A DNA stretch of 64,000 bases from Gordionus sp. m RMFG-2023. Its lineage: Eukaryota > Nematomorpha > Gordioida > Chordodea > Parachordodidae. Under the pieces are notes generated by a model. That model was given only the letters and a program-made list of their open reading frames with translations, searched no databases and was not told the DNA's origin. Of this stretch, positions 1 through 12,869 are shown piece after piece (position 1 is the first letter of the stretch; the number at the start of each line of letters is the position of its first letter). The position numbers and the translations under genes were made by a program. The DNA is taken from NCBI RefSeq assembly GCF_954871325.1, contig NC_088777.1, positions 6,363,366-6,427,365 on the forward strand, read 5' to 3'.

Positions 1-1404
1 AAAATGATAATTCTATTTTATTAATTAAATTTTTTACCTTCGTTTGATTTTAAGACGATAGATTGATGAGTGTTGTTTTATTTATTTATTTTTAATTCAT
101 TTATTCAATGCATTTAAAAATCTGATTTTGCTGGATCAGACAATTTCATGAAAAACTTTTGAATCTTTTAATTTATATTGAAAATATTTGAAAATATTTG
201 AATAATTAATATATCAAAATTTCTACAAACATTTATTATGAAATTATCCATTTAGCTTAAAATATGATTATAAACTGTATTATAAGCTATGAAACCATAA
301 ATTTTACTTTGTGATAATTGCCAATTTATTTTGATCATTTATTTGATTATTTATTGTATTAATATCATAGTTTGATTTTTCACTAAACTTTGTTTGATGG
401 GTGTTTTTATTTTTTTTACTATTTTTTATAAATTTTATTCCATTTAATGAGCGCATTTATTTAAAATTTAAAAATGGAGTATTCTGCACATATTGAAATA
501 CCTCCCGCAAAAAAATTAGAGGGGGAGGGTGGGTAATTTTATTCGATTGATTTTTTCAAACATTAAATAATATTTAGAAATTTCTATATAACGGTTAACA
601 AAAATTTGACAATTTCCATTTTATATAATAGAAAAAGAACAAATCAAATATAAATAATTTATTTAATACTTTTTTTTCTTTATAATTCCTCTTTTAAATG
701 CATGTAAAATAGAGTACTGAGAGCGGTCGACCCGGTCGGGTCAGGTCAGTGGTAAAATAATATAAATATATAAACCCTGTACGTGATAGATAAAATATTA
801 ATATTATATTTACTTCCTAAATTATCTTCCTTTATGTAAAATAAAAATTATATAATGAAATTATTTCTGAATATTTGAATTCCAAAATAGAAAATAAAAT
901 CTTTTCTACAAGTCTTTTTTAAAATTCGGGCCTTAGGGCATACTGTCGGCCAGCAGACCTGGATTTAAAAAAAAATTCTTTGGAGCCAATGATAAGTTCG
1001 TGCCAAACAATTTCCATATTATAGATCTCAATGCAAGGGGCATAAAATACCAAAAAACACAATTTTGCAAAATTCGTTTTAAAGGTCAGAAATCTTTCTA
1101 TGGAGCTGGACTCTAAATGTTTCACTGTAGCTAAACCCTGAGAAAGACTAATCGTTATAAAATCTTACTAATCTGAAAATTCTTATAATGTACTATTTTA
1201 AGATTTTTAATATTTAATTAACATAATATGATTATAGAATTTTATAATATAATAATATATTTTAGTCTAGAATTCAAAAATTAATAAAATAGGATAATAT
1301 TTAAAAAAAGATTGTTATAACTATAAATATTACAATTATAATAAACTTATACTAATTTATAATTATAATATTTATTTAAATTGTGATTTGCGTTTCATTA
1401 TCAG

Positions 1405-1425
1405 ATTCGGACATTTCTGATCTTG
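1405..1425 (+). CDS. Candidate 21-nt micro-exon, gene A
   Basis: The 21 bases lie between TTTCATTATCAG and GTACTT. In phase 1 they read x-SDISDL-g without a stop. A 27-base candidate in gene B at 24168 also begins ATTC and reads x-SCDELIYV, so they may be equivalent exons. The donor is weaker than the GTATAA of neighbouring exons. This is among the less certain calls. Confidence 0.3.
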
Positions 1426-1636
1426 GTACTTGTAGTGTTATTAATATAATTTGATTAATTATAAAAAATTTTTAAAGATTTTATAAAAAATAAAATAAAA
1501 TTTTATGATAATATTTTAAAATTATATAATTTAAATATTCAATTTATGTTTAAATATTAATAAAATTTAATAAAGAAATTTTTAAAATATACATCCATAT
1601 ATTATTATAAAATAAATGAATGTGATTTTTTCACAG

Positions 1637-1669
1637 TAAACACTATAAAGGAAGAAACTCAACATCCAG
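1637..1669 (+). CDS. 33-nt micro-exon, gene A (duplicate 1)
   Basis: The exon follows TTTTTTCACAG and precedes GTATATTA. In phase 1 it reads x-NTIKEETQHP-g, with its last base starting the next codon, so it is a symmetric exon of 33 bases. Its twin at 1863 keeps the length, frame and both splice dinucleotides, which supports coding use. No known domain is recognisable in so short a peptide. Confidence 0.55.
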
Positions 1670-1862
1670 GTATATTATATATCACTTTATATATAAATAT
1701 TTACAAAAAATTACTTAGTCTTAAACTAAATAAAAATTAATAATCCTAAATTATATAAGTGTATTCATTTATGTTTAAATATTAATAAAATTTGATAATA
1801 TAAATATATAAAAATTTAAAAAAATATTTATTATTATAAAATCATTGAATTTGATTTTTTAG

Positions 1863-1895
1863 CAAACACTATCAAGGAAGAAATTCAACAACCAG
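1863..1895 (+). CDS. 33-nt micro-exon, gene A (duplicate 2)
   Basis: The exon follows TGATTTTTTAG and precedes GTATAATA. In phase 1 it reads x-NTIKEEIQQP-g. It is the second member of the tandem duplication and differs from the first at four bases: one is synonymous (Ile), one changes Thr to Ile, one changes His to Gln, and one lies in the codon shared across the junction. Retained frame and splice sites with amino-acid drift resemble exon-duplication diversification in secreted micro-exon proteins. Confidence 0.55.
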
Positions 1896-2479
1896 GTATA
1901 ATACATATCACTTTATATATAAATATTTACTAAAAATTATTTAGTCTTAAACTAAATAAAAATTCATAATCTTAAAATATATATGTATATTCAACTCAAG
2001 CACCGCGGAAAATACTCCCACTAAAAAAATAAACTTTACTTAACAAATTATTAACTTGTACCTATTTTATTTTTAATATGCTTTATAATTTCTCCTTTGT
2101 CAACTTTTATGCGATTTAATGCTTTGATCTAATTTATCAGTTTCCTTAGTATAAATTTGAACGCGTTTTGTAGAGGTATCTGTTCCGTATTATAGCACAG
2201 AACCAATTTGGTGGGCATAAATTGAGTCCAAAAAAATCCTTTTTTTTTAAATCGAACCAAGTTCGAGGTTAAAAATAAAACAAAATTGGAGTGTTTCCTG
2301 AGATTTTCTTGTTGAGGTTTTTTCTGAGATTTTTTTGGCTTTACTTATATATTTATATAAGCTTTGAAATTTATACCAATTTAATTAATCTACATATATT
2401 TTTTTAAAGATTTAGGGATAAATAAAATTTAAGAGTTTGCATAAAGATGTTCATAAATAAATCTATATACCAACATGCC

Positions 2480-5240
2480 AGCAAATAACTCAACTCCAAT
2501 GTTTTTGCCTTAGACTCAAAGTAACAAATTTCTCAGGTATTAAACAACCTTCTCATCATTAGCATGAAAGGAATCTGCCCAACCTGTCATAAACTTATTA
2601 ATATAAAAAAAGATGACCATCTTTACAAACATTGCCCTCCCTTGCTCAGGTTCTAATATACTTTGCACAAAACTAATAGAACCCCAATAAATTTACAAAT
2701 CACTAGAATAATTTATCTTTATTAAAAGAATACCAACAATAAAACACATCCCATCTAGTGTTAATTACCAAATCAATGACCATCTTACTAAATTATTTGA
2801 TAATATTAACAAAGATTTGTCAAATTTATATAATTGGAATAATCTCTTCACATTCCTTTGCAAATGAGATAATAAATCTATCTCACTACCTAACCTAATA
2901 AAAGACAGCAAAAATTTGGAAAATTTAACACTATTAGAATACGTTAAAAATCCCAATAATTCTAATGAAAGTTCCAGTAATACCTGCAACAAAATTTCCA
3001 AAAAAATAAATGAAGGTGTCATATGTGGTGCACAAAAATTAATTTCTTCACAAACAAAACTCGCCCCATCTAACGAGGAGACCTTTAACAACCTAAAATC
3101 TCTTCACCCACGTGCCTCTTATACTGGCTTACCAAACCCACCAATCGATATCCCCCCATAATTAAAAACCAAGATATTCGTGATACAATAAGTGAATTTA
3201 ATAAATTTTAAGCAGCAGGCCCGGATGGCTATACACCTTCTTACTTTCAAACATTTTTAAAATGTCTAATTTCAATAATTTTTTTAACTCACTTACCACC
3301 TTCCATAATAATATAACTACTAAAGATATTACCACATTAGCTAATCAAATTATATTTGGAGCTAACTTGATAGCTTTTGAAAAACCTAATGGTGGCATCC
3401 GCCCAATCGCAATCGGTTAATTTTCAGATGCCTCATAGCTAAAATTATAACAAAAAAAAAAAAATCCGATACTCAATCCCTGCTTGGAAAATACCAATAA
3501 GGTTGAGGAACAAAAGTAGGCGTAGATATGGGCTCTCATTGCCTACGAATCTACCTTCAACATCCACCAATGAACTCCTTTTTATGTAAAATCGATTTTA
3601 AGAATGCTTTCTATACAATTTCACGTTCATCGGCACTCCAATCTTTTTTCGATAATTTCCCCCAATAATTGCGTTTCATCTGCTATAACAATAGCACTCC
3701 CCTCATCTTTAATGGTAGCGTTATATACTCTGAAGAGGGAGTACAACAGGGCTACCCCCTCGGCCCTATTCTTTTCTGCTTAGCTATCCATAATATGATG
3801 AAAGATTTTAAATCTGATTTTGATCTCGACCTAAATCTATGGCACCTAGATGATGGCACCCTTGCGGTAATCCACATCAAATAAGCAAATCCCTTAACTA
3901 CCTCGAAAGAGAATGCCCTAAAATACGTTTATAATTAAATACTAAAACAGAAATTTTCTTCCTCAACCCCGAGATTCACTTAAATTTATTTAAAGAATAT
4001 ACTATTATCGAAAAAGAAGATATCCAACTATTGGGCTCCCCATTACTTAATAATAATATATCCGAAAAAATTATCGATAAAACTTTTTCTGAGATGCAAA
4101 ACTTGGAAAAGTTTATCACCACATTCCATCGCACCAGCTTTTTTACTTATTAAAAAGTGTTTATATCTTCTCAAAATCTCACATCTCTTCCACTCATCCT
4201 CCTCATTCACCTCCTCAAAATTTTTCATTCAACACAATATTCGCCTAAAGACCTTTATAGAAAGGATCCTCAACCTTTCTTTATCAGACTTTAATTGGCA
4301 CCTAGCCCAATTACCCGCTAAACTTGGTGGTATCGACTTGATCCCCTTATGACTACTTTCCCTTTCTCTTTTTATATCAAATCGCTTATTGCTCAATTCT
4401 GTGATCTCATCATTCATAACTCCCTAGATGATCTTCTTTCAGCAGCAATAGAAAGATGGAATCTCCTATCCCCAGACGGTTATACATCCTACCGAAATCT
4501 CTAACAAATCTATCATCGAACCCCTAATAAAAAAATTACAAAATAGTCTTAACCCTACCGAAATCAGCGATATACAACTATTACAAAACAACGATAATAC
4601 GGCTGGCATGAATGCCTCGAAGCACTCCCAAGTTAAACCTTAGATAATCTCTTAACCAATGACCAACTGAGAGTTACTATAGGCTTTAGACTTGGATGCT
4701 CGCTTACACATTCACACCCACCAATGCAGCCTACCCGTTCAACCTAACGCCAGACACGGTCTAAACTGCATTCACAAGACGCCATCTCCGGCATAAAGCA
4801 ATTAATAAAATCATACATAACGCTTTTAATAAGGCAAAAATACCCAACATCCTTGAACCTACCAACCACATTACAAGACTCAGACGCGACGGCTTAACCT
4901 ACACCCCCTGATCCAATGGGAAATCTCTTATTTGGGATGCAACCTGCGTATCATCTTTTCCTTCATCAATCAACACAAACCCTCTTACTTGTGGGGAAAA
5001 TATTCAAAATTAAATAACTATATTTCAGCCAATAGTCATTTCAATTAACGGCAATTTTTCACAGTCTACATTTTTTTTTAAAATACTTATCAAGAAAATT
5101 TTTTAGCATAACAAAGGAAAATCGCGAATCCTTATTTCTTAAACAAAAACTTCAATTGGAAATTTTTAAACACAATTATACAGGTACATTTTCATTATTA
5201 AATTAAGCTCTTTTTAGAGCCTTCGATACTATATATATAT
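2480..5240 (+). mobile_element. Non-LTR retrotransposon copy 1 (RT plus nuclease-like), degenerate
   Basis: An old copy of the window's main retroelement, in the sense strand of a gene A intron. The start of the ORF reads ICPTCHKLINIKKDDHLYKH (ATG at 2564), a CxxC zinc-finger-like motif. Next come the pre-RT segment (about 2916-3161), RT motif A (KIDFKNAFYT near 3590), motif B as GVQQGYPLGPILFCLAIH with Asp replaced by Tyr, and motif C as WHLDDG with Tyr replaced by His. Remnants of the C-terminal Cys/His region follow near 4.7-4.8 kb. There are many stops and frameshifts. The flanking host sequence resumes at about 5.3 kb and aligns with the unfilled paralogous site at about 28.1-28.3 kb. 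Confidence 0.8.
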
Positions 5241-5492
5241 ATTTTTATTTAATAATTTTATATATTTTTACATAATTTTATATATTTTTACATATTTTTA
5301 TATTGTTGTTTTAATATTTTAGTGTTTTATCATTTTTTTTAAAAAATTATACCAATATCAATATTATCTAAATAAAATTTTAAAAAATTAATATATTGAA
5401 TAAAATTTATGATAAAAATTAATATTATGAGAATATTTTTCTTTTAAATTATATACTAAATAATAAATGATGGAATACCGATTTTTTTTTAG

Positions 5493-5522
5493 TAAATATG
5501 GAAGAAGGAGCTCAAAAATTAG
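5493..5522 (+). CDS. 30-nt micro-exon, gene A
   Basis: The exon follows a T-rich ATTTTTTTTTAG and precedes GTATATTA. In phase 1 it reads x-NMEEGAQKL-g. The paralogous position in gene B (28323) is a 27-base exon with the same AG and GTATATT borders and a shared QK, so the length difference keeps the frame. It is the penultimate recognised exon. Confidence 0.5.
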
Positions 5523-5940
5523 GTATATTATTTCATCCTTTTTAATAAGTGTAATAACTTTCCAAAATAAATTTAGCAATCATAAATTAATTTAAAAAGA
5601 AAATGGCAGAATAGTCCACATAGTCCATTAACAGCTACAATTGCACATTACCTATTTTTGTTTAAAAAATTATTTACTGTTACTTTATCTCAATATATAA
5701 TTAGCAAATAATATATTATAAGAAATTTTATCAAATCAACACAACTGAAATATCTATATTTAGAGATGTCATTGCATTGAAATATTTGTAGTTTTTTAAA
5801 ATTTATTTGATAATCAAACTATATTTATATATTCAAAAGCATTAAGGGTCAGTTAAAAGTCAAAATTAATTTGGAAATAATCAGCGAAAGGATATCTGAC
5901 CATAGTTAAAATTTGGTTTAAGACTATAAAGGTAATTATT

Positions 5941-6157
5941 AGTGTAGTTAAATGGCTCCGTTAGAACCAATTTTTAAAATAATTAATATTTTATGCGGAA
6001 AAATATTATGCAAGCCGGAAGATTTTGATCATAGATTGCACAAATATTTGAACATCTATTTTAGCAAAATCTCGAGGCTTAGACAATATTTTTCTGGCCA
6101 AATCACTGAGTAATCCGTTTTTAAAAATCGGCTGAAATCGAGCCGTTTAACATTACT
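5941..6157. mobile_element. Mutator-like MITE, copy 1
   Basis: A 217-bp element with long terminal inverted repeats of the AGTGTTGTTAAACGGCTCGA type; the right end reads GAGCCGTTTAACATTACT. The inner arms carry AAAAATCGGCT and a central loop with ATCTATTTTAGCAAAATCTCG. The flanking 10-mers GGTAATTATT and AGTATTTATA agree at 7 of 10 positions, like a decayed target duplication. Five other copies occur in the window. Confidence 0.7.
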
Positions 6158-6321
6158 AGTATTTATAATAAGAGTTGACAAAATAATTAAGGCAAACTGA
6201 GAAAATTTAGAAAAATTTAATAGACTTCTTGAATATTTTATTTTTATAAATAAATAAATATATTGATAATTTGAACATTATTTTCTTAAAGTTTTAACTC
6301 TCAATATATTTTTCTAAACAG

Positions 6322-6380
6322 TTAGCCGAAGTCACCCAAGGCAGAGCGAACCAATAGTCGAAGAGCCTAAATCGATCTGA
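6322..6380 (+). CDS. Terminal coding exon, gene A
   Basis: After TTTTTCTAAACAG the phase 1 frame gives x-SRSHPRQSEPIVEEPKSI and then TGA. The gene B copy at 31381 has the same coding length and stop, with two synonymous changes and two conservative replacements, the pattern of purifying selection. The peptide is basic then acidic and low in hydrophobic residues, plausible for a secreted C-terminal tail. AATAAA-like words near 6.58-6.60 kb could serve for polyadenylation. Confidence 0.6.
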
Positions 6381-6759
6381 TTTTAATTTTATCATAATAT
6401 TTTATATTGTTTATTGGTATTTTCAATATAATTAAATCGAATTCTATATATTCAATTGATTTTTAAATAATTTTATATTTGGGTATAACTTAATTTTATC
6501 AGGTTATTTTAGAAAATCTACAAATATATCCTGAAACAATGATTTGTTTTTTTGCGGCAATTATATAAATTTTAATAAAATATAGTTTGAAATTGAATAA
6601 ACACTAGCAGTCTTTTGCATGAATTGTATTAAACTGTGCTTCGTTTTATTAAGATTTAATGATAAGATAATGGTAAAATAATCTTGAAAATTATATATAA
6701 TTATGATATAAAACCATTTATTAAAAAATAAAGAAAAAAATATATCAAACATCAGAATA

Positions 6760-7920
6760 TATATTTCAAGCTATCATTGCTAATTTTATTACTATTAATT
6801 AAACTCATGAGAGCGGTTTTTGTTTTAAGAATTAAAAGATGTTTTTAAATAAAAGCATTTCGCATTTATATGGAGATGATTACTGTGATAAAATTTTTTT
6901 AGAAAATATGATGTAAAATATACCCTATTTAAATTAGAAAATGATGCAAGACAAGAACTACACACTAATATTAAGAATACAAAGTTGTTTATTATTCTAG
7001 AAATCTATTTTTTTGACAGAGATGAGAAAGTGTAAAAGAAACTCATGGTAAGTAAAGCCATAGACAACTTAAAGATAGAGATATACTATATTAACTACTA
7101 TATATGGAATAGAAAAAAATAAGAATAGTATGTAATGGGAGACAGTTATAATGCAATAACTTGAACTAGAATTTTATGAAAGTATTATAATTTTAATAGG
7201 AGCAAGCGGAATTAAAAATTAATACGTTCAAAATTTTTTTCATATTTGCAAATATATAAATATTAAAAATCTAAGATGATTTTACTAAGTGAAAATTGGA
7301 TTTTTTCTCAGAATTATATATATCGCTCAGATATTGCTACTATTTTAATTTTTTTTTAATATATTTAAGTGCATTTAGTTTAGTAATTATTTTTATAATT
7401 TACCTTGCCTTAATTATTATCTTTTGAGGGCTATTAAAAATGATAAAATTTTTGAATCTAGGCAAAATGGAATGTAAAAGGGGCAGGGAATGAACTTTTT
7501 TTAAAAAAAATATATTGACAAGGATATCAAATAAAAGATAATAAAAAACAATTGAGTTTGGTCAACGTCAGGATAATAAATTTTTTATAAAAAAAGTAAT
7601 TCTAGAAGAGTTTGAACAAACGAAAACTAATAAAAAGATATTTTGAATGATATTAAAATCAATACTTTAAGCCTCAGACCAAAGTAATGGAAAATTTTTT
7701 TTTACAAAGATATCGACAAAGGTAGGAACTGAAAGTTAAAAAATCATTTTTTTGAGTGCTATTATAAGAAATTATTACTCTAGGACATTATTTTTTAAGG
7801 TAATATTCATAATAGACATCGAATGAAAAGTAATAAAAAAATTTTTTGAGTACTATTTAAATAATCATCTCAAGTTCCTTGGGTTTAGATAGGATGGGGG
7901 AAGGTGAAGGTAAAAACTTT
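6760..7920. other. AT-rich intergenic stretch, nothing recognised
   Basis: Between the 3' end of gene A and the next retroelement fragment I see only AT-rich sequence with A and T runs. No coding frame, splice-like micro-exon or recognisable repeat end was found. Confidence 0.5.
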
Positions 7921-7924
7921 ACTT

Positions 7925-9990
7925 AAAAGTTATATAACCATAGGCTAAGGCCATGAGAGGAATCTCATTGGAAAGATAAAATTACCCTCCTTACTTTGAC
8001 TGAAGTGAAATCAGAAGCACAATGAGAATAAGCTTGTTGAGTGATTGACGTTGATGTGTAAGAAGGATGTTTTGAAAGGAGTTTTATGTGCGCATTAAAG
8101 TTGTCACCTTGAGAATCATATATAAAGTGAAGTTTGAGAGCACCTTTGATATTTAGATAGTCAATTTTCATTAAAATAAATTTGGCTCTATACTCAAGAG
8201 GAAAAACTTTTGTTTGTTATCAATCCACATTTAAGCTCTTGGCGGTGGCAAGATACATTGAGGGCGGCATTTTTTATTTGTTGTGTTAAAGAAATTCGTG
8301 AGGATTTATCTGGTATGATAAAGGTTTTAAATCAAAATAATAGGATTTTAAGCCATTCTGTTTCATTTTAAAAGTTTTTAGTAAAAACGGGATGCAATCT
8401 GAGAGAAATTTAGCTACTTGTAAAAAAATGTCTTTGAGAATCATTGATAAGATATAAGGTTTTTATGATGTTGAGAATAAGTCTAAGAAGGATATATTAG
8501 AAACGTAGTTGAAGAGAGTTATGCGAATAGATTGGGAAGCAGGTAAGCTATCTCATAGGCGTAGCCAGGATTTTCATAAGGGGGGGAATTAAAAAATTAC
8601 TGGGGGCTTCGCCCTCAGACTCCCTTTTGGGCGGGCCTTCGGCCAGCTTTCCCCTGCCTTAGGCCGGATTACTTTAGTCTATATATAGTCATAAAATATT
8701 TTTACATATTTTAATAAAAAAAATAAGCCTGGAACAAATATGAAATATATTTTTATTAGTTTATATAAAATAAAAATATAATAAATTACTTGTATTGTAT
8801 ACACCTTAATATAAAAGCATGGTAATAATTTATTCCAAACAATTATAAGAAATTTATTTATAAAAATTAAGTAGACATATAGTTGATTTTACTCTATTAT
8901 ATAGAATTAGTTATAAAATACTAGGTAAAATTGCACTTTTACAGACATATTTGACAGTTAGAGAATATTTTACAGTTAATAATTTAACAAATTTTACTAA
9001 TCAATGCTCTTGATATTAAATATAGTAACAATTTGCATTCAATTATTTAACGCCATCTATTTATTTAAATAAAAATGATATTTAAATTTAATCTTCATAT
9101 TATTCATCCCACAATGTCTTTAAAAGATATTTTCTGATGTCCTTATCAATATTTTATAGTTTTCAGTAAAATATATAATTCGCTATATTGGTAAAAATTA
9201 CTTGATTGTCATTTGATAATTAGATATACTGTAAATCTTTGACATATAATATTCCACTGTTTGTATTGTGCTTTAATATTTTTTTAATTTATGACTTAAT
9301 TTTATCAATAGTTTTATAATTATATTTTACTTTTATTAAGATAAATAAATTAAAATTACTCACTTTATAAAAAATTATATTTGATATATTATATTATTTA
9401 GTAATTTTATGGATCTATTATTAATAATTATAATACATTTCACTTCTGTCTTAAGACTTATTTTTGGCTTATATTCCATTTATTAAAAAACATTTTTGGT
9501 TCATTTTACATATTTATAAATTTATTTTCCCAAAAATCTATAAATTATGATGAATAGTTTTATAAAAAAATATCAACTTTTACATTTTTTCTTTTAAATT
9601 ATTATTTAAGATATATGCATACATATTTGAGGGTCAGGGAGTGGGGGGAGGACTAAGGGGGATATTTTTTTATTAGCTAAAAATGATAATTACAAAAATT
9701 GATCAATTTCTGAAGGGGGAGATTTCCCCTTGCACCCCCCCCCCCCTCGCTACGCCTATGAGCTATCTAGAAAAGAGATGCAAGTCATGAATGAGGATAC
9801 CTTTTAATGATTGATCCATGAATATAAAATTACCAATATTTTTATCATTCATAATTAATCCAATTACTTGCCGACAAACATGAAAATCCTTTCTGTCTCT
9901 TTGGCCCATCATTGCCTAGATGTGCAGGATCAAAATTACAAACAATATCTCTCATAGTTTTCTTGCACATTACACATACCCTCAAACTTT
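7925..9990 (-). mobile_element. Non-LTR retrotransposon copy 3 (minus), split by a MITE
   Basis: A minus-strand fragment of the main retroelement. The piece at 7925-8553 encodes the pre-RT region: YLNIKGALKLHF and SKHPSYTSTSI, then AYSHCASDF.SVKVRRVILSF, matching the better copies at 35.3 kb and 17.7 kb. The piece at 9769-9990 holds the degenerate N-terminal finger region. A 1.2-kb hAT-like MITE lies between them. Only the N-terminal third of the element is present, and stops interrupt it. Confidence 0.7.
8554..9760. mobile_element. hAT-like MITE with exact 8-bp target duplication
   Basis: The element starts CATAGGCGTAGCCAGGATT and ends GCTACGCCTATG, giving inverted ends. The 8-mer AGCTATCT sits directly outside both ends (8546-8553 and 9761-9768), an exact duplication of the length made by hAT transposases. 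G-runs near the left end and C-runs near the right end extend the inversion. The interior has no transposase. Decayed relatives are seen near 19.1, 33.1 and 52.0 kb. Confidence 0.85.
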
Positions 9991-10099
9991 AACAAACAAT
10001 TTTGTAACACCAATTTAACAATTTATAAGCCTATATAAGTTTTGCTAAGAAATTATAATTTTCATAATAAAAATATTCTTATATTAAAAATATTTTTTC

Positions 10100-12860
10100 T
10101 TTAAAAAAAAATGAAATAAAATAGTGTCAACAATTTGTAACATTTGTGCAAAACTAATTAAAGTGACAAAGGCCAATCTTTTATATAAACAGAGTTACAA
10201 AGGGTCAACATGTCCTTCCTCTCAAAAATCTCCAATCAATAAAATTATAACAATATCCAAACCCTTATTAAATTTTATTGAGCCTCATCCTCCCCCTATT
10301 AACATAGTTTTCTTGAAAGATTTTTTGAATGGAAAAAAGGATCCACTTTAAAACATCTATCAAATAAATCTAGAAACCTAATTTCAAATTTTGTTACTAA
10401 ACTTATCACAAAAGTTAATGATAACTTATATTATTTAAAATCATGGGAAGACTTATTAACCTTCTCTCACAAATGTCTTATACGTCCCGCTAACAAAGAG
10501 ACCCCATTACATGAACAAATAAAATCAAACATTGATAATTTTGACACTATTCAAATGATCAATTACAATCATGATGTTAAAAAGCAAGTAGATGATATAA
10601 CACACAAATGCAAAATAATATCAAATAAAATAGATCAAGGTGACATAGGTGGTACAATTAAACTTATATACTCAGATAACCATCTTTCTCCTATCAATGA
10701 AGAAACATTACAACTATTGAAACAACTACATCTCGAAGCTTCGACAGATAATTTACCCATCTCTCCAATCCACCAGACTGTAATTTTTACCAGTGATAAA
10801 TTACTCAATGCTATCAATTCTTTCAATAAAAACTCAGCAGGTGTTTATTAATTCAGACCCTCCTATTTTCAATACTTAATTCATTCAAAAATTCCTTCCC
10901 ATAGTTCTGTCATAATGGTTTTAACAAATTTTTGTAATAACATAATTAATAATGATATTCCAATACAAACTCACCAAATCCTTTTTGGTGCACGTCAAAT
11001 TGCTTTATCCAAGTCAGATAGAGGTACGCGTACCATTACAGTATGCTCCTTTTTCAGAAGATTAATAGCCAAAATCATAATCGAACACATCAAACTTGAT
11101 GCTGTCAACATTTTAAACTCTTATCAATTAGGTTTTGGGATCAAGGCGGCTGTTAAATAGGCGGCTCATAACTTGAATTTATTTAGTAAACCCACCACCA
11201 GATTCTGTAATATGTAAACTAGATTTCGAAAATGCCTTCAATAGCCTACATCGTAACTCATTTTAAAAATTCTTCTATGAAACTTTTCCCGGTTACTCTA
11301 AATTAATTGAATCCTCATATGGCTTTCAGACGCCTTTGACATATGAATCATTTCAGATTTTATCCCAAGAGGGCATCCAACAAGGGATCCATTAGGACCT
11401 CTTCTTTTTTGTTTTGGAATCCATCATCTCATCTACCAAATCAAACAAAATTTCAACCAAGATCTTAATCTGGTATTTAAACGTGGGACCATCTGTGGCC
11501 CTTCAGCTAATGTACTAGGCGCCTTAAAACACATGGAAATCAATTCCCAATCTATCGGCCTGGTACTCAACATAAATAAACAGAATTATTTTTCTTAAAC
11601 AATAAGCCACAAAAGTTGGAAGGCTATAAAATCATTGCTCCTGATAGTTTAACCTTACTTGGGTTCCCATTAGCTAATGCTACCAAGTCAGAAGATTTCC
11701 TGCATAAGATTTTTAAACGTTTTACAGCATGTAGCACATTCTATGTCTCCTACCTAAAACCAATCTTTATTTTTATACGCAAATGCCTGTACATACCTAA
11801 ATTTTTGCACATTTTCCGATCATCATCTTTTTTTTCAAAAACAACGAATAATTCAGGATAAATTTAAAATATTTCTAGAATTTTAAACATAAATTTAAAC
11901 TCATTCATTGGTCACTTGCTCAGATACCTTCCAACCTAGGCGGTTTAGATTTTTTTCCATTCAATCTTTTATCTTTATCATCATTCGTATCATCTAGATA
12001 TTCTAACAAATCTATGATTTCAGGCTTCATATGCCCTACCGATCGTTTATTAGACGACGCTATTGACAAATGGAAGGCAAACATACCCAACACCTTATGA
12101 CCATCAATCATCACACACAAAAAATTTTTCACACCTTTAATCTCGAAATACCAAACAGATATATCAGTCAATCCACCTTTTGATAGCATTCAACTCCTTC
12201 AATTATCTGACAGACTTAGTGTTCATGAATGATTAGAATCACTCCCTAGTCGTAACCTTGGTAATCACTTATCAGATGAATAATTGAGAGTAACCATTGG
12301 TTAACGTCCAGGTTGTGATATAGTACAGCCTCATGCCTGCATCAAATACAAATCACCCGTCGATAGAAAGGGTAGACATGGCTAAAATTATATATTTAGT
12401 CAAGGGCGACATCAAGGCCACTCGCTGTAAACCATATAATATATAGAAGCCTAACAGCTGCACACATTCTAAACAATCTTGAACTCAAACTTATCTCAAG
12501 TAGATGGTTTAAAACCTGATGGTATGACAACCATACCTTGGACCCTCGGCAAATCACCCATATGGAATTACACGTGTGTCTCATCATTACCTTCAAACAT
12601 AAATTTCAATTTAATAACACAGGCAAAAAATTAAAAAGACAAACAAATACAAAAATTTTAAAAACTTCATATTTACTCCAGTAGTGACCTCTACTAACGG
12701 GCATTTTTCGCCTTCAACATTTATGTTTTTAAAAAATATGGGTAATAAAATACGACTTTTCACAAATGAACCCAGAGAATTTCTTTTTATTCGACAAAAA
12801 ATTCAAATAGAAATTTTTAGACACAATTATGATTCCTTTTTGGGGACTCAATTATAGAAT
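10100..12860 (+). mobile_element. Non-LTR retrotransposon copy 2, degenerate
   Basis: A plus-strand copy in the spacer between genes A and B. The order is an N-terminal CNICAKLIKVTKANLLYK finger (from about 10130), the pre-RT segment with ISNKIDQGDIGGTIKLIYS, RT fragments (ILFGARQIALSKSDRGTRTI near 10980; GFGIKAAVK near 11140; EGIQQG near 11370), a nuclease region with GRHG near 12370, and a 3' part with FLFIRQKIQIEIF near 12780. Frameshifts and stops are frequent and the YxDD motif is lost, so it cannot encode an active enzyme. Confidence 0.8.
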
Positions 12861-12869
12861 TTTATTTTT

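Larger units (their letters stand above)
1519..1985 (+). repeat. Tandem duplication of an exon-containing unit
   Basis: Two direct-repeat units of about 230 bases (about 1519-1744 and 1745-1985) each hold intron sequence, a 3' splice site, a 33-base exon and the following donor region. Shared landmarks include TTTATGTTTAAATATTAATA before the exon and ATCACTTTATATATAAATAT after it. The copies differ at several positions in the exon, mostly changing amino acids, so this is an old exon duplication within gene A. Confidence 0.75.
1..6380 (+). other. Gene A: 3' part of a micro-exon gene
   Basis: This is the 3' part of a plus-strand gene whose signal-peptide exon lies left of the window. Supported coding pieces are a 21-base candidate exon, two tandemly duplicated 33-base exons, a 30-base exon and a terminal exon ending in TGA. 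All internal ones are multiples of three, enter and leave in phase 1, and are bounded by AG and GT. The intron sequence at the window start aligns with gene B from about 21.96 to 23.26 kb, and the region around the last two exons aligns with gene B at 27.95-31.75 kb, so A and B are paralogues. A non-LTR retrotransposon interrupts the intron at about 2.5-5.2 kb. Which exons are really joined is inferred; no transcript is visible. Confidence 0.5.
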
